Source of the DNA: Conchocele bisecta
Lineage: Eukaryota; Mollusca; Bivalvia; Lucinida; Thyasiridae
DNA length: 64,000 nt
Direction of reading: 5' to 3'
Assembly (NCBI GenBank): GCA_029237695.1
Contig: CM055271.1
Location: 87,033,066 to 87,097,065 of the forward strand
In this document: piece by piece, positions 41,551 through 52,007 of the stretch
Numbering within the stretch: the stretch's first letter is position 1
How the letters are laid out: each line of letters opens with the position of its first letter
Notes under the pieces: model-generated
The model's database searches: none
Told to the model about the DNA's origin: nothing
Seen by the model: only the letters and a program-made list of their open reading frames with translations
Translations under genes and position numbers: made by a program

Positions 41551-41690
41551 AGACACGCCATGGGATTGTGTACATTCGGACATCTGCGTAATTCATTATA
41601 TATGTTTACAAAATTTAAAATATTTTTCATAAATTAAGTCAAAAGTTGACAAAATTTACCAAGTCGCCGGACCGAATGTCCGACTGTAAA
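41551..41690. mobile_element. Half family-C MITE
   Basis: GAGACACGCCATGGGATTGT and CGGACATCTGCGTAATTC, then a diverged interior. It directly precedes the acceptor of the stomatin hairpin exon on the gene strand. Confidence 0.7.
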
Positions 41691-42014
41691 TTTTGTTTTT
41701 GTTTTTTCGTCTGGTAAATTTTGTCCGGTCTGGTAAAAAATTCAAGTTTAGCAGACCGAATGTCCTGCAAAATTTCGACAATTTCGCGGAGACAGAAATA
41801 ATAAACCAGAAAATAAAAAATGTTGTTTCACTTCTACTTTAAAGTCACTGTATCTCGGATATCTAATATATGTTTGTGTTCGCTTCATGCTCAGTAACAT
41901 ATACATGTATAAATCCATGACACCATTTTATTTGATCACATTCCCAAAAACCTAGGCTATCAGAAACTGTGATAAGCAGGGGAAACATTTTTTTTTTAAT
42001 AAATTTGTTTATTA
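41691..42014. other. Unassigned sequence
   Basis: Short local repeats (CTGGTAAATTTTGT, CAGACCGAATGTCC) only. Confidence 0.35.
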
Positions 42015-42228
42015 ACCCTTACACCGCAATCTTAATTTTTTGTTGTCTGCTGTTTATTTTCTATTTTCCATTGTTATCATCAAAAACATGCTTTGACAGC
42101 ACTTTAGAATCATTTTCATTGGAAATGATTCTGAAGTGCTGTCAAACCATGTTTTTATTGAGAAATAAGGCAATATATAAAATCAACAGCAGACGACAAT
42201 TGTTGTGTGTAGCGGTCTAAGGGTTAAA
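42015..42228. mobile_element. TTAA-ended palindromic MITE
   Basis: TTAACCCTTACACCG at the left and CGGTCTAAGGGTTAA at the right, with the inner palindrome TTTGACAGCACTTTAGAATC and its inverse. Confidence 0.82.
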
Positions 42229-42718
42229 AATTCAATATGTGAAGTAGAACTGTCTTATTGTGTGGCCAGCCACATCGTGTGACATGTGGAGTTACTATAA
42301 GTGTACTCAGGCTGTCAAATTACAATACTAATACTGACAATGAATCGATCATACATGGGAGATAATCAGGGGAGATAATTTGGCTTGGCATACTTTGTCA
42401 TTTATGTATCAGTAAAGAACAACTGTGAACTGTCATTATCGTTTGGTTGTGAAGGATAATATTATACCAAATCTAGAAGAAAGTTCCCATTATTTACGCT
42501 TGTGTAATTAATTTAAAGAAAACAAGTTAGTAATCATCCATTGAAAAACATGTTTACAAATACTGAAAATTATGTAACTTTTGTTTACCAATCCGCAATG
42601 TTTTACAGACGACTTATATGTAAAATTAGTTTAAAAAATACGATACAAATCTACAGTTAAACTATTTTTCCTATGCTTGTTCATCAAAAAAATACTATAA
42701 ACGTAAAAAAGAGTTTTC
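42229..42718. other. Unassigned sequence
   Basis: No gene or shared repeat recognised. Confidence 0.35.
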
Positions 42719-42850
42719 ATCATGGCCCTATTTTCACCCATAGTTACATACATATCGGAGTTCCTATCTTGTTGCGTTCAACAAGATAGAAAATCTCATA
42801 CTTGTGTACCGATATGGGTGAAAATTGAAACAACACAGCGGTCCTAGTAT
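42719..42850. repeat. Foldback of about 130 bp
   Basis: TTTTCACCCATAGTTACATA and TATCTTGTTG pair with CAACAAGATA and the right-hand CCGATATGGGTGAAAA. Confidence 0.65.
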
Positions 42851-42937
42851 CGGCATATATCTTTAATTAAATCACATTACACTGGGCCATGATGAAAACA
42901 CATTTTGTATTGTTTTTTTTGTTTGTTTTTTTTAAAT

Positions 42938-43183
42938 CCTGGGGCCCGTTTCACTAAACTTAGTACGACTAAAATGTTCGTAAGTGCAAAATTATGATAA
43001 TCTGTAAATTTCACATCAGCAATATTTTCTTGTAAACAATTATTGGATTTACATTTATTGAGCATAGGCTGCATATGCAGCCTATGCTCAATACATGTAA
43101 ATCCATCAATTGAAATTTACAGCGATCATAAATTTCCACTTACGAACATTTTAGTCGTACGAAGTTTAGTGAAACGGGCCCCT
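42938..43183. mobile_element. Family-B palindromic MITE, complete
   Basis: GGGGCCCGTTTCACTAAACT at the left and AGTTTAGTGAAACGGGCCCC at the right, with the GCTGCATATGCAGC centre. Confidence 0.88.
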
Positions 43184-43199
43184 GATGTGACCCTTTAAG

Positions 43200-43258
43200 A
43201 TACACTTACGTAAGGGCACACGTTAAGATACACTTACGTAAGGGCACACGTTTCATGC
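43200..43258. repeat. 27-bp direct duplication
   Basis: TAAGATACACTTACGTAAGG plus GCACACG is found twice in succession. Confidence 0.85.
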
Positions 43259-43399
43259 CCGATGCTCTTGATTCCATTGGAATGTTTTATTAACAAGCAT
43301 ATGTATTAATTCCGAACATTTCACGGCGTGTATTTATACTATTGTTGTGGTTGTGTACGGAGGTCAATTCGTGTCAAGCAAGCCCGAGATGATAAACTA

Positions 43400-43590
43400 A
43401 CCCAGGGATTCCGCTGGGGAAAATAGAAAAAACGCCACTTCAAAAAACAAAAACAATTGGCGATAAAAAATTACAATTTTCGAAAATAAAATCCTCCATT
43501 TTTTTTCGAAAATTGTAATTTTTTATCGCCAATTGTTTATTTTTATCGCCAATTGCGAAAGTGTCGATCGCCAGGGGAATCCCTGCTAAC
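43400..43590. repeat. Foldback element of about 190 bp
   Basis: CAGGGATTCCGCTGG, CAATTGGCGATAAAAAATTA and TTTTCGAAAA at the left recur inverted at the right, ending CCAGGGGAATCCCTG. Confidence 0.75.
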
Positions 43591-43704
43591 CTACTGTCTA
43601 TTTCATGTAACCTGCCCAAATTGTACCCTGCACAGACTAAATATTTTTCCCACTGGATTATATATACTTAGAACCTCTATAGGAAATGTGGGGCTGATAT
43701 CAAT

Positions 43705-43985
43705 ATGAAAGTGAATGGGCTTACAGTGAGGTCAGTGTTCAAGTGTGCAACCAACCTGTCGTGTTCGTTCGTGTGTGCACTTACACGCTGACCCCACTGT
43801 AACGTCCCAGCAACAGCTAAGGTCATATAGAGACGGGGCCACAGTTTAAAATCGCATCCGACAGACCAGTGGGATGGAAATACTATGAAAGTATGTTTGA
43901 CGCCTAAGGCGAGGTTTGAACCCGCAACCTCCGGATTGGGAGTCAGGTGTCCTAACTACTAGGCCACAACCCATCCCTGTGGCGG
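43705..43985 (-). mobile_element. tRNA-derived SINE
   Basis: On the minus strand the head reads TGGCCTAGTAGTTAGGACAC (box A-like), then an anticodon-arm-like CTGACTCCCAATCCGG and GGTTCAAACC (box B). The body has TTTCATAGTATTTCCATCCC, GTCTCTATATGACCTTAGCT and GGGACGTTACAGT and ends near CCCATTCACTTTCA. It is transcribed by RNA polymerase III and moved by a partner LINE. Confidence 0.8.
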
Positions 43986-43989
43986 ATAT

Positions 43990-44209
43990 CAAGAGAATAT
44001 GCTTCAGCAATTCGAAAAATTCAAGATGGCTGCCAAGATGGCCACCGGTGGCTAAGGGTGATATAATTGATATGTCGGTGATATGCCAGTGACTGCATGA
44101 AGCGACCACATATTAGATGTACGAGACATCATCTGGGACACAGCTCCTTTAACGGCACAACACCATATAAGGTCATACGCAGACGGGTAGCCCGGTAACG
44201 AAAACAATC
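43990..44209. other. Unassigned sequence
   Basis: CAAGATGGC(T/C)GCCAAGATGGCC repeat only. The missing first exon of the stomatin gene could lie here or further right, but I see no clear candidate. Confidence 0.35.
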
Positions 44210-44454
44210 CAGACCGTTTCACTAAACTTCGTACGACTAAAATGTTCGCAAGTGCAAAATTATGATAGTCTGTAAAGTTTACATTAACAATGTTTTCTTG
44301 TAAACAAGTATTGGATTTACATTTATTGATCATAGGCTGCTTATGCCGCCTATGCTCAATAAATGTAAATCCATCAATTGAAATTTACAGACGATCCTAA
44401 ATTTGCACTTACGAACATTTGAGTCGCAGAAAGTTTAGTGAAACGGGCCCCTGG
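44210..44454. mobile_element. Family-B palindromic MITE, complete
   Basis: ACCGTTTCACTAAACTTCGT at the left and AGTTTAGTGAAACGGGCCCC at the right. Confidence 0.87.
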
Positions 44455-44675
44455 TAAATTGATGTACTAATCTACTTCACAGGCAAGTGAATGTAACTTT
44501 TGTATCATTTTCAAGCAACACACTGATGAGTAGCTGGCAGATTTCCGCTTTATAGGCAATGGGGTGCTCTATACCGCTACATTGCAGCTAAGGTTTAGCT
44601 TTCGCGCACGACTAATTAGCTATAATTTTACTGACGGTAAAAATAAGACAAACGTATTATCATAAACTCACCTAG

Positions 44676-44832
44676 CTAGATAACCGCGGCTCGCATGTCG
44701 CGCCCGCAGAGGCTTTGATAGTACAGGTATACCGACAACTTTAGTCAAACACTTTAACCCGGACGCACGTGCGTACGGACGTACGTACCAATGTGCCGAC
44801 TATATCGCGCTGTCCGCAAGCGGGCGCGACAA
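44676..44832 (-). mobile_element. Short Helitron-like element, CTAG end
   Basis: The left edge is CTAGATAACCGCGGCTCGCA and the right edge GCAAGCGGGCGCGAC. The same edges, with CTAGATGGCCGCGGCC, bound the insert at 49965-50449. Confidence 0.55.
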
Positions 44833-45162
44833 AAAGTGTGTATTAGCAAAACTCTTAAGTTATTCCACCCCACCCCTCCCCACCACCAAAGTAGAAAGTA
44901 AACAAAGAAATAATGAAACGCAAATTTGGGAATACACATCCATCGTAGTATTCATACCTCGTATGTAATGCAATGTAATGCAATGTAATGTAATGCAATG
45001 GAATCAGAGTTATGTACTCAGAACAATCTTACGAGATGTGTTTCTATGCCTTTGTCGGGCTATCTTGTACAAGTATGTGTTGGCCCATATTGTCATCCGT
45101 AGGACGAGAAGATTAGCATATATCACGACTAACTTGAACGTTATCGAGACTATCATATGAGG
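44833..45162. other. Unassigned sequence
   Basis: 44965-45000 is a short (GTAAT/GCAATG) microsatellite. No gene recognised. Confidence 0.4.
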
Positions 45163-45475
45163 CTGATGGAGACTGGAAAAAATGGACTTATCGGGTTTGC
45201 GACCAGTGTATATCCAGATCAGGCTGTGCATCCGCACAGTCTGATCAGGATATGCACTGTTCACAAATTGAGCCTATCGGTTTTGCGACCAGTGTAGATC
45301 TAGATCAGCCCGTCCACCATTCAATTAATGAAACACCCAACATGCTTCTACAAGCAATACAGATCGCTATCAGGCTACAGGAGTGTGCTATTTGATAAAG
45401 GAGCTACACTTTGATAAAGGAGCTACACTGGTTAAAAATCCTGAGCCCCATTTTGTTCAGTCACCGCGACATGTG
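45163..45475. mobile_element. Family-A MITE with internal duplications
   Basis: GGAGACTGGAAAAAATGGAC, a duplicated CGGTTTTGCGACCAGTGTAG stretch and a duplicated TTTGATAAAGGAGCTACACT; right end GAGCCCCATTTTGTTCAGTC. Confidence 0.75.
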
Positions 45476-45667
45476 AGGCGCAGTCACCAATAGTAATGGG
45501 GGTTCACCTGCTAAACAACACGACATTTCACAACACAGTTACTGTGTATAGTGCGCAGCCGCTAATGTGTTACTTGTTTATCAGCAAACAGGTCACAAAC
45601 AAAACACAAAATAGGTTAGACAGGTACTGTTGATTTCCGATAAGGTGGCGAAGTCCCTACCAAAAGG

Positions 45668-46380
45668 AATGGAATGTTGCTTAACGGCCCATCAACACAA
45701 AAGAGTATCATTTAGGGCCAAGCAATGTAGATGAAGAATAAACATTATAGTAAAATAGTATGTTAGATGTGGTAGGCAATCAGATGATTAGGGTAAAAAT
45801 ATTAATAAGATGAACAATATAAATGAACAACATGTATAGAATTATAAAACGATAGAAATGAGAAACATGTATACAATGATAAAAATCAGATCTTCCGATA
45901 CAAGTTAGTTTCATGAAGAAAGCTAAGCAAACCTTCAATGTTCTCACCTCAAGTGAAGTAACATTGAAGTGTTTGCGTCGAATATCGGCATCGGCATCGG
46001 CAAAGTCGAAACAGTCCTGTAGGATGTGATGCACGGTAAATGCGCTGTGGCATGGAATACACCATGGACGCGGCTCACCATTGACCATATACGAATGCGT
46101 TAGTCGTGTATGTCCAATGCCTAATCGACTAAGGACAACTTCATCCCGGCGTACATGTATGTTGCGTCCATCGCCCAGAGTCGATTTCACAGCATGAAGT
46201 TTATTATCTGTGAGCAGATCCCACCGGGTCTGCATTGTATCGGAGATGAATGAGTTGATGGATGATATAAAATCATGATATCCAACAGGAAAATTAGAAG
46301 TCGGTAGCTCCAGGGCGGCCTTGGCAGCACTATCTGCCCTGCCATTGCCCTTGATACCAGTATGACTGGGGAGCCAACAA
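45668..46380 (-). mobile_element. LINE copy I (RNase H-type LINE), 5'-truncated
   Basis: The 3' end on the minus strand is GCCGTTAAGC...CATTCCATTCC (left edge here). The open frame 46427-45780 includes CWLPSHTGIKGNGRADSAAK (the last RNase H motif) and PRPWCIPCHSAFTVHHILQD (Cys/His finger). Homology to the other copies stops at about 46380. Confidence 0.85.
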
Positions 46381-47039
46381 AACCTACCCACAGGAAAACG
46401 ACCTGCCAGGTGTAATCCACTGAACAATACACATCACAATTTCTTTGCAGATAATAACAACGTAAATAATGGAATGGAATGGAATGGTGCTTAACGGCCC
46501 ATCAACACAAGAGTATCACTTAGGGCCAAGCAATGTAGATGAAGAATAAAAACTAGAAATGGACGCTTGTCGACAAGCGCATGTGTATCCCCCTCCCCAG
46601 TTACACAAGCAGTTTGAAAAAAGGATGTTCGAGTTATGCTCCGGAGACAAAATCAGTGACGGAAAAAACAAAGGGAGATAACTAAAAAATTAGTGATGCA
46701 AGAGTTGTCATTCTTGCGCGACACACCTTTAGGGTTGTGGTCTATGCATGTGTGAAGTTTCATGAAAATATTCCAAAGGGTGTTCGAGTTATGCTCCAGA
46801 CACGAAATCAGTGCACGAAACAACAAAGGGAGATAACTAAGAAATTAACGACGCAAGAGTTGTCATTCTTACGTGCGACACACCTTTGGGTCGTCTTCTA
46901 TGCATGTGTGAAGTTGAATAAACTAGAAAATGTGTTCATAGAACACGGATGTCCCACATATCGCTTTGATAATAAATGAGGCCAAATTCCAAGTCAAAAT
47001 TTTCTTTTACCCGAAAGTTAAAGTTTTTGAAGCACCAAG

Positions 47040-47640
47040 TATATGACCTTGACCCTGGGCTTGGCGGGGGCAGGACAAACGTGGATTTGGCACAGGGCGG
47101 TAGAGGACCATTAGAGCAATTGCATATATGAAATATGAAGCTGATCCGTGAAAGAAAACAGAAATTATAAGATATTTACCTGAGCGTTAAAGTTTTTGAA
47201 GCACTAAGTATGTGATGTTAACCCTGGGCTTGGCGGGGGCAGGACGAACGTGGATTTGGCACAGGGCGGTAGAGGACCATTAGAGCAACGCATATATGAA
47301 ATATGAAGTTGATCCGTGAATGGAAAGAAAAATTATAAGATATTTACCTGAGCGTTAAAGTTTTTGAAGCACCAAGTATGTGACTTTGACCCTGGGATTG
47401 GCGGGGCAGGACGAACGTGGATTTGGCACAGGACGGTAGAGGACCATTAGAGCAATGTGTATATGAAATATGAAGCTGATCAGTGAAAGAAAACAGAAAT
47501 TATAAGATATTAACCCGAGCGTTAAAGTTTTTGAAGCACCAAGTATGTGACCTTGACCCTGGGCTTGCCGGGGGCAGGACGAACGTGGAAATATGAAGCA
47601 GATCGGTCGAAGGATGAAGAAATTATGAGACATTTACACG
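47040..47640. repeat. Four tandem repeats of about 167 bp
   Basis: GACCTTGACCCTGGGCTTGG, GAACGTGGATTTGGCACAGG, GAGGACCATTAGAGCAA and GTTAAAGTTTTTGAAGCACC recur at 47045, 47214, 47381 and 47547; the last is shortened. Confidence 0.88.
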
Positions 47641-47657
47641 AGTGTTAAAGTTTTGTG

Positions 47658-48085
47658 ACGGACGGACGGACGGACGGACGGACGGACGGACGGACGTAAG
47701 ACATTGACAGGACGCACGTTCCTACGAATGAATACTTGTTGGGTTTTTACTGTATAAAAATACCCAACAAGAGTACCCAACACTATCCTAACCCTACCCA
47801 ATAAGATCCCCGTACGCTTACAAGTACCCATTCGTGTGTGCGGACGGACGGACGGAGGACGGACGGACACGGACGGACGGACGTCTTTACTTTGAGGTAA
47901 CTATGTGGCTTATCGCATGTTAAATATTAGCCACATAAAACCATTTTTAGCCACATAAAACGATGTTTTAGGTGGCTTATTGTAACCAACCCTATCCTTT
48001 AACAAGTCCATAACCCTGTGGGGCTAGCCACATAAGTACCCGAATGTCTGCCCGGACGGACGGACGGACGGACGGACGGTGGGGC
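47658..48085. repeat. Three (GGAC)n microsatellites separated by foldbacks
   Basis: (GGAC)n at 47658-47695, 47842-47882 and 48052-48080. Between them are the CTTGTTGGGT...ACCCAACAAG foldback and repeated TTAGCCACATAAAAC units. Confidence 0.85.
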
Positions 48086-48275
48086 ATAAAAAACTATCGT
48101 GGTGGGGCATAAAAATATTCCAAAGGGTGTTCGAGTTATGCTCTGGATACAAAATCAGAGCACGAAACAACAAAGGGAGATAAGTAAACAAGAATTCCGC
48201 GGAATCAGATGCCTCGCCTTGTCCCACCTTGACCTCGAGCCTGGGCCCGAAAGTAATTTTCACTGACCCGAATAT

Positions 48276-48345
48276 ATTATACAATTATTGACTAGTGAGC
48301 CATAGAATATCAGATTATATTCTATGGCTCACTGGTCAATAATTG
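48276..48345. repeat. Near-perfect 70-bp hairpin
   Basis: ACAATTATTGACTAGTGAGC with CATAGAATAT is mirrored by ATATTCTATGGCTCACTGGT and CAATAATTGT. Confidence 0.85.
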
Positions 48346-48769
48346 TTTTATTATATGATAATAGTCTGTATATAGCACTTACGACCTTAAGCTACTAGAC
48401 AAAAATTGAAAAAGAATTTGAAAAAAAAAATGAAAAAAAAAATGGAAAAAAAAGAGTTTAAAAATTGAAAATAATAATGCTTGCTACTGGAGCCCATAAT
48501 ATTTTTTTAATAGTCCTATATTTATCTACATATATCTGCACAGGTCCACATAATGCCACAACATTTTCAACACAGTACCCAATGTAGTAATTTACCTGTA
48601 TAAATTAACTGTGGTCAGCAGTGGTATGCTAGCACATGGTTCTCCCAGTCTCTATTGTTCTCTCTACAGGTTAGGTGTACAGAGCACACGAGAAAAGGTG
48701 TACAGAGCAGACGAGAAAACGGGTCTTCATGCATTATTGTCCAGTTTGTAGAGTGCGCAAAACAAAAAA

Positions 48770-49215
48770 GGGAGATAACTAAAAAATTAGCTACGCAAGA
48801 GTTGTCATTCTTGTGCACGACACACCTTCGGTTCGTGATCTAATTGAATGTGTTAAGTTTCATAAAAATATTCCAAAGGGTGGTCGAGTTATGGTCAATC
48901 AGTGCGCGAAACAAAAAAGGGAGATAACTAAAAAAATAGCTATGCAAGAGTTGTCATTATTGTGCGCGACACACCTTCGGGTCGTGGTCTATGCATGTGT
49001 GAAGTTTCATGAAAATATTCCAAAGGGTGGTGGAGTTATGCTCCGGACACGAAATCAGTGTGAGAAACAAAAAAGGAGATAACTAAAAAATTAGCTATGC
49101 AAGAGTTGTCATTCTTCTGCGCGACACACCTTCGGGTCGTGGTCTATGCATGTGTGAAGTTTCATGAAAATATTCCAAAGGGTGTTCGAGTTATGCTCCG
49201 GACAAGAAGTGTCTG
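48770..49215. repeat. About three tandem repeats of roughly 150 bp in HEL1
   Basis: GGGAGATAACTAAAAAATTAG, GCAAGAGTTGTCATTCTTGT, CGCGACACACCTTCGGGTCG and AAATATTCCAAAGGGTGG recur at 48772, 48920 and 49075. The same array is at 53900-54500 in HEL2. Confidence 0.87.
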
Positions 49216-49964
49216 CGGCGGACGCGGACGTGGACGCGGACGCGGACGTGGACGCGGACGCGGACGCGGTCGCGGCGCGCTGTCAAATCCATAGTATCCC
49301 CCGACGGAGTCCGGGGGATACAATAATAGTAAAATAGTATGTTACATGTGGTAATCAATGAGATGACACGGTAAAAATATTAATATGATAAACAATATAA
49401 ATGAACAACGTGTATAGAATATAAAATGATAGAAATATAAGACATGTATGCAATGATAAAATTAAATTTTCCGATACAAGTTAGTTTCATGGAGAAAGCG
49501 AAGCAAACCTTCAATGTTCTCCACCTGGAATAGCTCCGCAAGTGAAGTAACATTGAAGTGTTTGCCTCGAATATCGGCAAAATCGATACAGTCCAGTAGG
49601 ATGTGTTGCACGGTAAATGCGCTGTGGCATGGAATACACCATGGACGCGGCTCACCTTTGAGCATATACGAAGGCGTTAGTCGTGTATGTCCAATGCGAA
49701 ATCGACTAAGGACAACTTCATCCCGGCGTACATGTCTGTAGCCAGGAGTCCATTCGCCCAGAGTCGGTTTCACAGCATGAAGTTTATTATATGTGAGCAG
49801 ATCCCACTGGATCTGCATTGTATCGGAGATGAATGAGTTGATGGATGCTTTAAAATCATAATAGCAAACAGGAAAATGAGAAGTTGGTAGATCCAGGGCG
49901 GCCTTGGCAGCACTATCTGCCCTGTCATTGCTCTTGATACCAGTATGACTGGGTAGCCAACAAA

Positions 49965-50449
49965 CTAGATGGCCGCGGCCTGCATGTCGTGCCTTGTGGC
50001 GAGGCATGGACAATAAAAAAAAAGATATAGTATAACGAAAAACTTAACCAAAATCTTTAACCAAAAAACTTAACCAAAAACTTCAAAAGTAATTTGACAT
50101 TGACATTGGGCACAGGGGCCGCACGGGAGTGGGGTAGAATGAAAATACAGATGATGATAAACACCCATGTGAAGTTTCAAGGTAATGGGCAAAGCAGTTG
50201 CAGAGATATAGTATAACGAAAAACTTAACCAAAAAACTTAACCAAAAACTTCAAAGTAATTTGACCTTGACATTGGGCACAGGGGCCGCACGGGAGGGGT
50301 GGAATGAAAATATAGATGATGATAAACACCCATGTGAAGTTTCAAGGTAATGGGCAAAGCAGTTGCAGAGATATAGTATAACGAAAAACTTAACCAAAAA
50401 CTTTAACCGGACACACGTACGTATCGCGCTTTCCGCAAGCGGGCGCGAC
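49965..50449 (-). mobile_element. Helitron-like insert HEL3 in LINE copy II
   Basis: Copy III shows the uninterrupted LINE text (55122-55145). Here it is split by a segment with left edge CTAGATGGCCGCGGCC and right edge GCAAGCGGGCGCGA. Inside, a unit of about 180 bp (CTTAACCAAAAACTTC, TTGACATTGGGCACAGGGGC, ACCCATGTGAAGTTTCAAGG) occurs twice. No ORF. Confidence 0.65.
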
Positions 50450-51536
50450 AAAAATAATGTCCTTGCCAGACGAAAGTAAAATATGGTGTAGCTCCATGAT
50501 TTGGCGGATAAGTGGATGTTCAAGCTTCATGTTGTACAAAGCTTGTAGTGAAGATAATGAATCATAAAATAAAATGAATTGCTTTCTCCAAGATATTTTC
50601 GCGAAATCAAGAGCAAGTAAAATCGCCCTCAATTCCGCAGAAAATATCAAAGATTTGTCTGGGAGTCTGGATTGAAGATCTCCCTCGGGGACAGCGGCAG
50701 CAGATGCTACCCGGTCCCCGATCTTTGAGCCATCAGTAAAAAGCGGAGTGTATGTATTGTATCTGTCTTTAACCTCAAGAAAAAGTGATTTAAAAATGGA
50801 TGGATCAGTTGTTGCTTTCGTGTGCTGACTAAGATCCGAAGATCACCTTGGGCCGCTCCAACTGCCACGGTGGAGTATCTGGAACAGCGTATTTGGCAAT
50901 GTGATGCAGATCCAAGCCAGTATCAAAGGATCCATTATCTTGCCGAATGGTGGCTTGAAGCTTGGTTTCTTATCGAATACAGCATCTGTAGTTCGATGAA
51001 AGACAGTGTTATAATCTGGATTAGATGGATTGGAATGTAGTTTAGTGGCGTATTGCAAAGATAATTTGGTGCGTCTGTCGTGGAGAGAAGGCTCATTTGC
51101 TTCGGCATATAAGCTCTGAGTTAGACGTACGGAATGAGCGTCCGAAGATCGGATTTACTGGCAGACCCATATACAGTGCATCCGTAGTCTAGTTTTGAGC
51201 GAACATGTGCGATGTAAAGGCGGTGCAGCACCTTTCGGTCTGCACCCCAGTCATGATTTGCTACCACTCGCATTAAGTTGAGTGCTTTATGGCATTTAGC
51301 TTTCAAGTAATTTCTGCTCCCGAACAACTGGGATGGGATGTGCTCCCAGTTTAAGTTCGGGATCAGGGTGAAGACCGCGTCTTTTGCAAAAATACATGCA
51401 GTTAGTTTTCGATTTCGAACATTTAAAGCCGTTCTCTGTCGCCCACTTGTTCTATTGAGGCTCAGTGGTAATTGGCGCTCAATAGTTTGCATGCTCTTTG
51501 ATTTGTAACATATTAAAAAATCATCGACATATAAAG

Positions 51537-51833
51537 AATGGAATGGAATGGTGCTTAACGGCCCATCAACACAAAAGAGTATCATTTAGGGCCAAGCAAT
51601 GTAGATGAAGAATAAAAATAATAGTAAAATAGTATGCAATATGTGATTAGGGTAAAAATATTAATATGATTAACAATATATATATAGAAATACAAAACGT
51701 GTATAGAAATATAAAATTATAGAAATATGAGACATGTATGCAATGATAAAATTAAATCTTCCGATACAAGTTAGTTTCATGGAGAAAGCGAAGCAAACCT
51801 TCAATGTTCTCCACCTGGAATAGCTCCGCAAGT
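51537..51833 (-). mobile_element. LINE copy IIb, 3' end only
   Basis: From the GGAATGGAATGGTGCTTAAC tail through CGATACAAGTTAGTTTCATG to TAGCTCCGCAAGTG, where it stops against the next copy's tail. Confidence 0.85.
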
Positions 51834-52007
51834 GAATGGAATGGTGCTTAACGGCCCATCAACACAAAAGAGTATCATTTAGGGCCAAGCAATGTAGATG
51901 AAGAATAAAAAGAATAGTAAAATAGTATGTTACATGTAATAATCAATCAGATGATAAGGTAAAAATATTAATATGATAAATAATATAAATGAACAACGTG
52001 TATAGAA

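Larger units (their letters stand above)
46923..48108 (-). mobile_element. Nested CTAG-ended element HEL5 in HEL1
   Basis: The minus-strand end reads GTGTTCTATGAACAC hairpin, then ATTTTCTAG. The flanking HEL1 repeat (GCATGTGTGAAGTT...AAAATATTCCAAAGGGTG) is interrupted between 46915 and 48109. It contains four 167-bp tandem repeats (47040-47640) and three (GGAC)n runs. Confidence 0.5.
46553..49323 (-). mobile_element. Helitron-like non-autonomous element HEL1, 2771 bp
   Basis: On the minus strand it ends CATTTCTAG, preceded at the right distance (11 nt) by the hairpin CGCTTGTCGACAAGCG. It starts TTGTATCCCCCGG with its own hairpin. It lies between A and T of the LINE without target duplication. 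Inside are 150-bp repeats, a poly-A-rich satellite unit, a (GGACGC)n run (49216-49270) and another nested CTAG-ended element (46923-48108). No Rep/helicase gene. The TT start instead of TC is unusual. Confidence 0.65.
46467..51536 (-). mobile_element. LINE copy II, 5'-truncated in RT, split by two Helitron-like inserts
   Basis: The 3' tail (46467-46552), the 3' region and Cys/His finger (49324-49964) and the RNase H to RT part (50450-51536) are one LINE copy interrupted by the elements at 46553-49323 and 49965-50449. Coding pieces: LYVDDFLICYK (RT motif C, near 51536), DWGADRKVLHRLYIAHVRSK, AELRAILLALDFAKISWRKQ (RNase H Glu) and CWLPSHTGIKSNDRADSAAK. The frames are broken throughout. Confidence 0.85.

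Noticed and set aside
44754..44939. First exon of the stomatin gene
   Set aside because: A donor-like GGTGAGT occurs at about 44671, but the sequence before it is the end of a Helitron-like insert and the open frame does not look like a stomatin N-terminus.
49160..49294. Gly-Arg repeat peptide (GRGRGR) as an RGG-type RNA-binding protein; also at 54480-54565
   Set aside because: It is the translation of the (GGACGC)n run at the end of the Helitron-like elements, repeated in both copies with no coding context.
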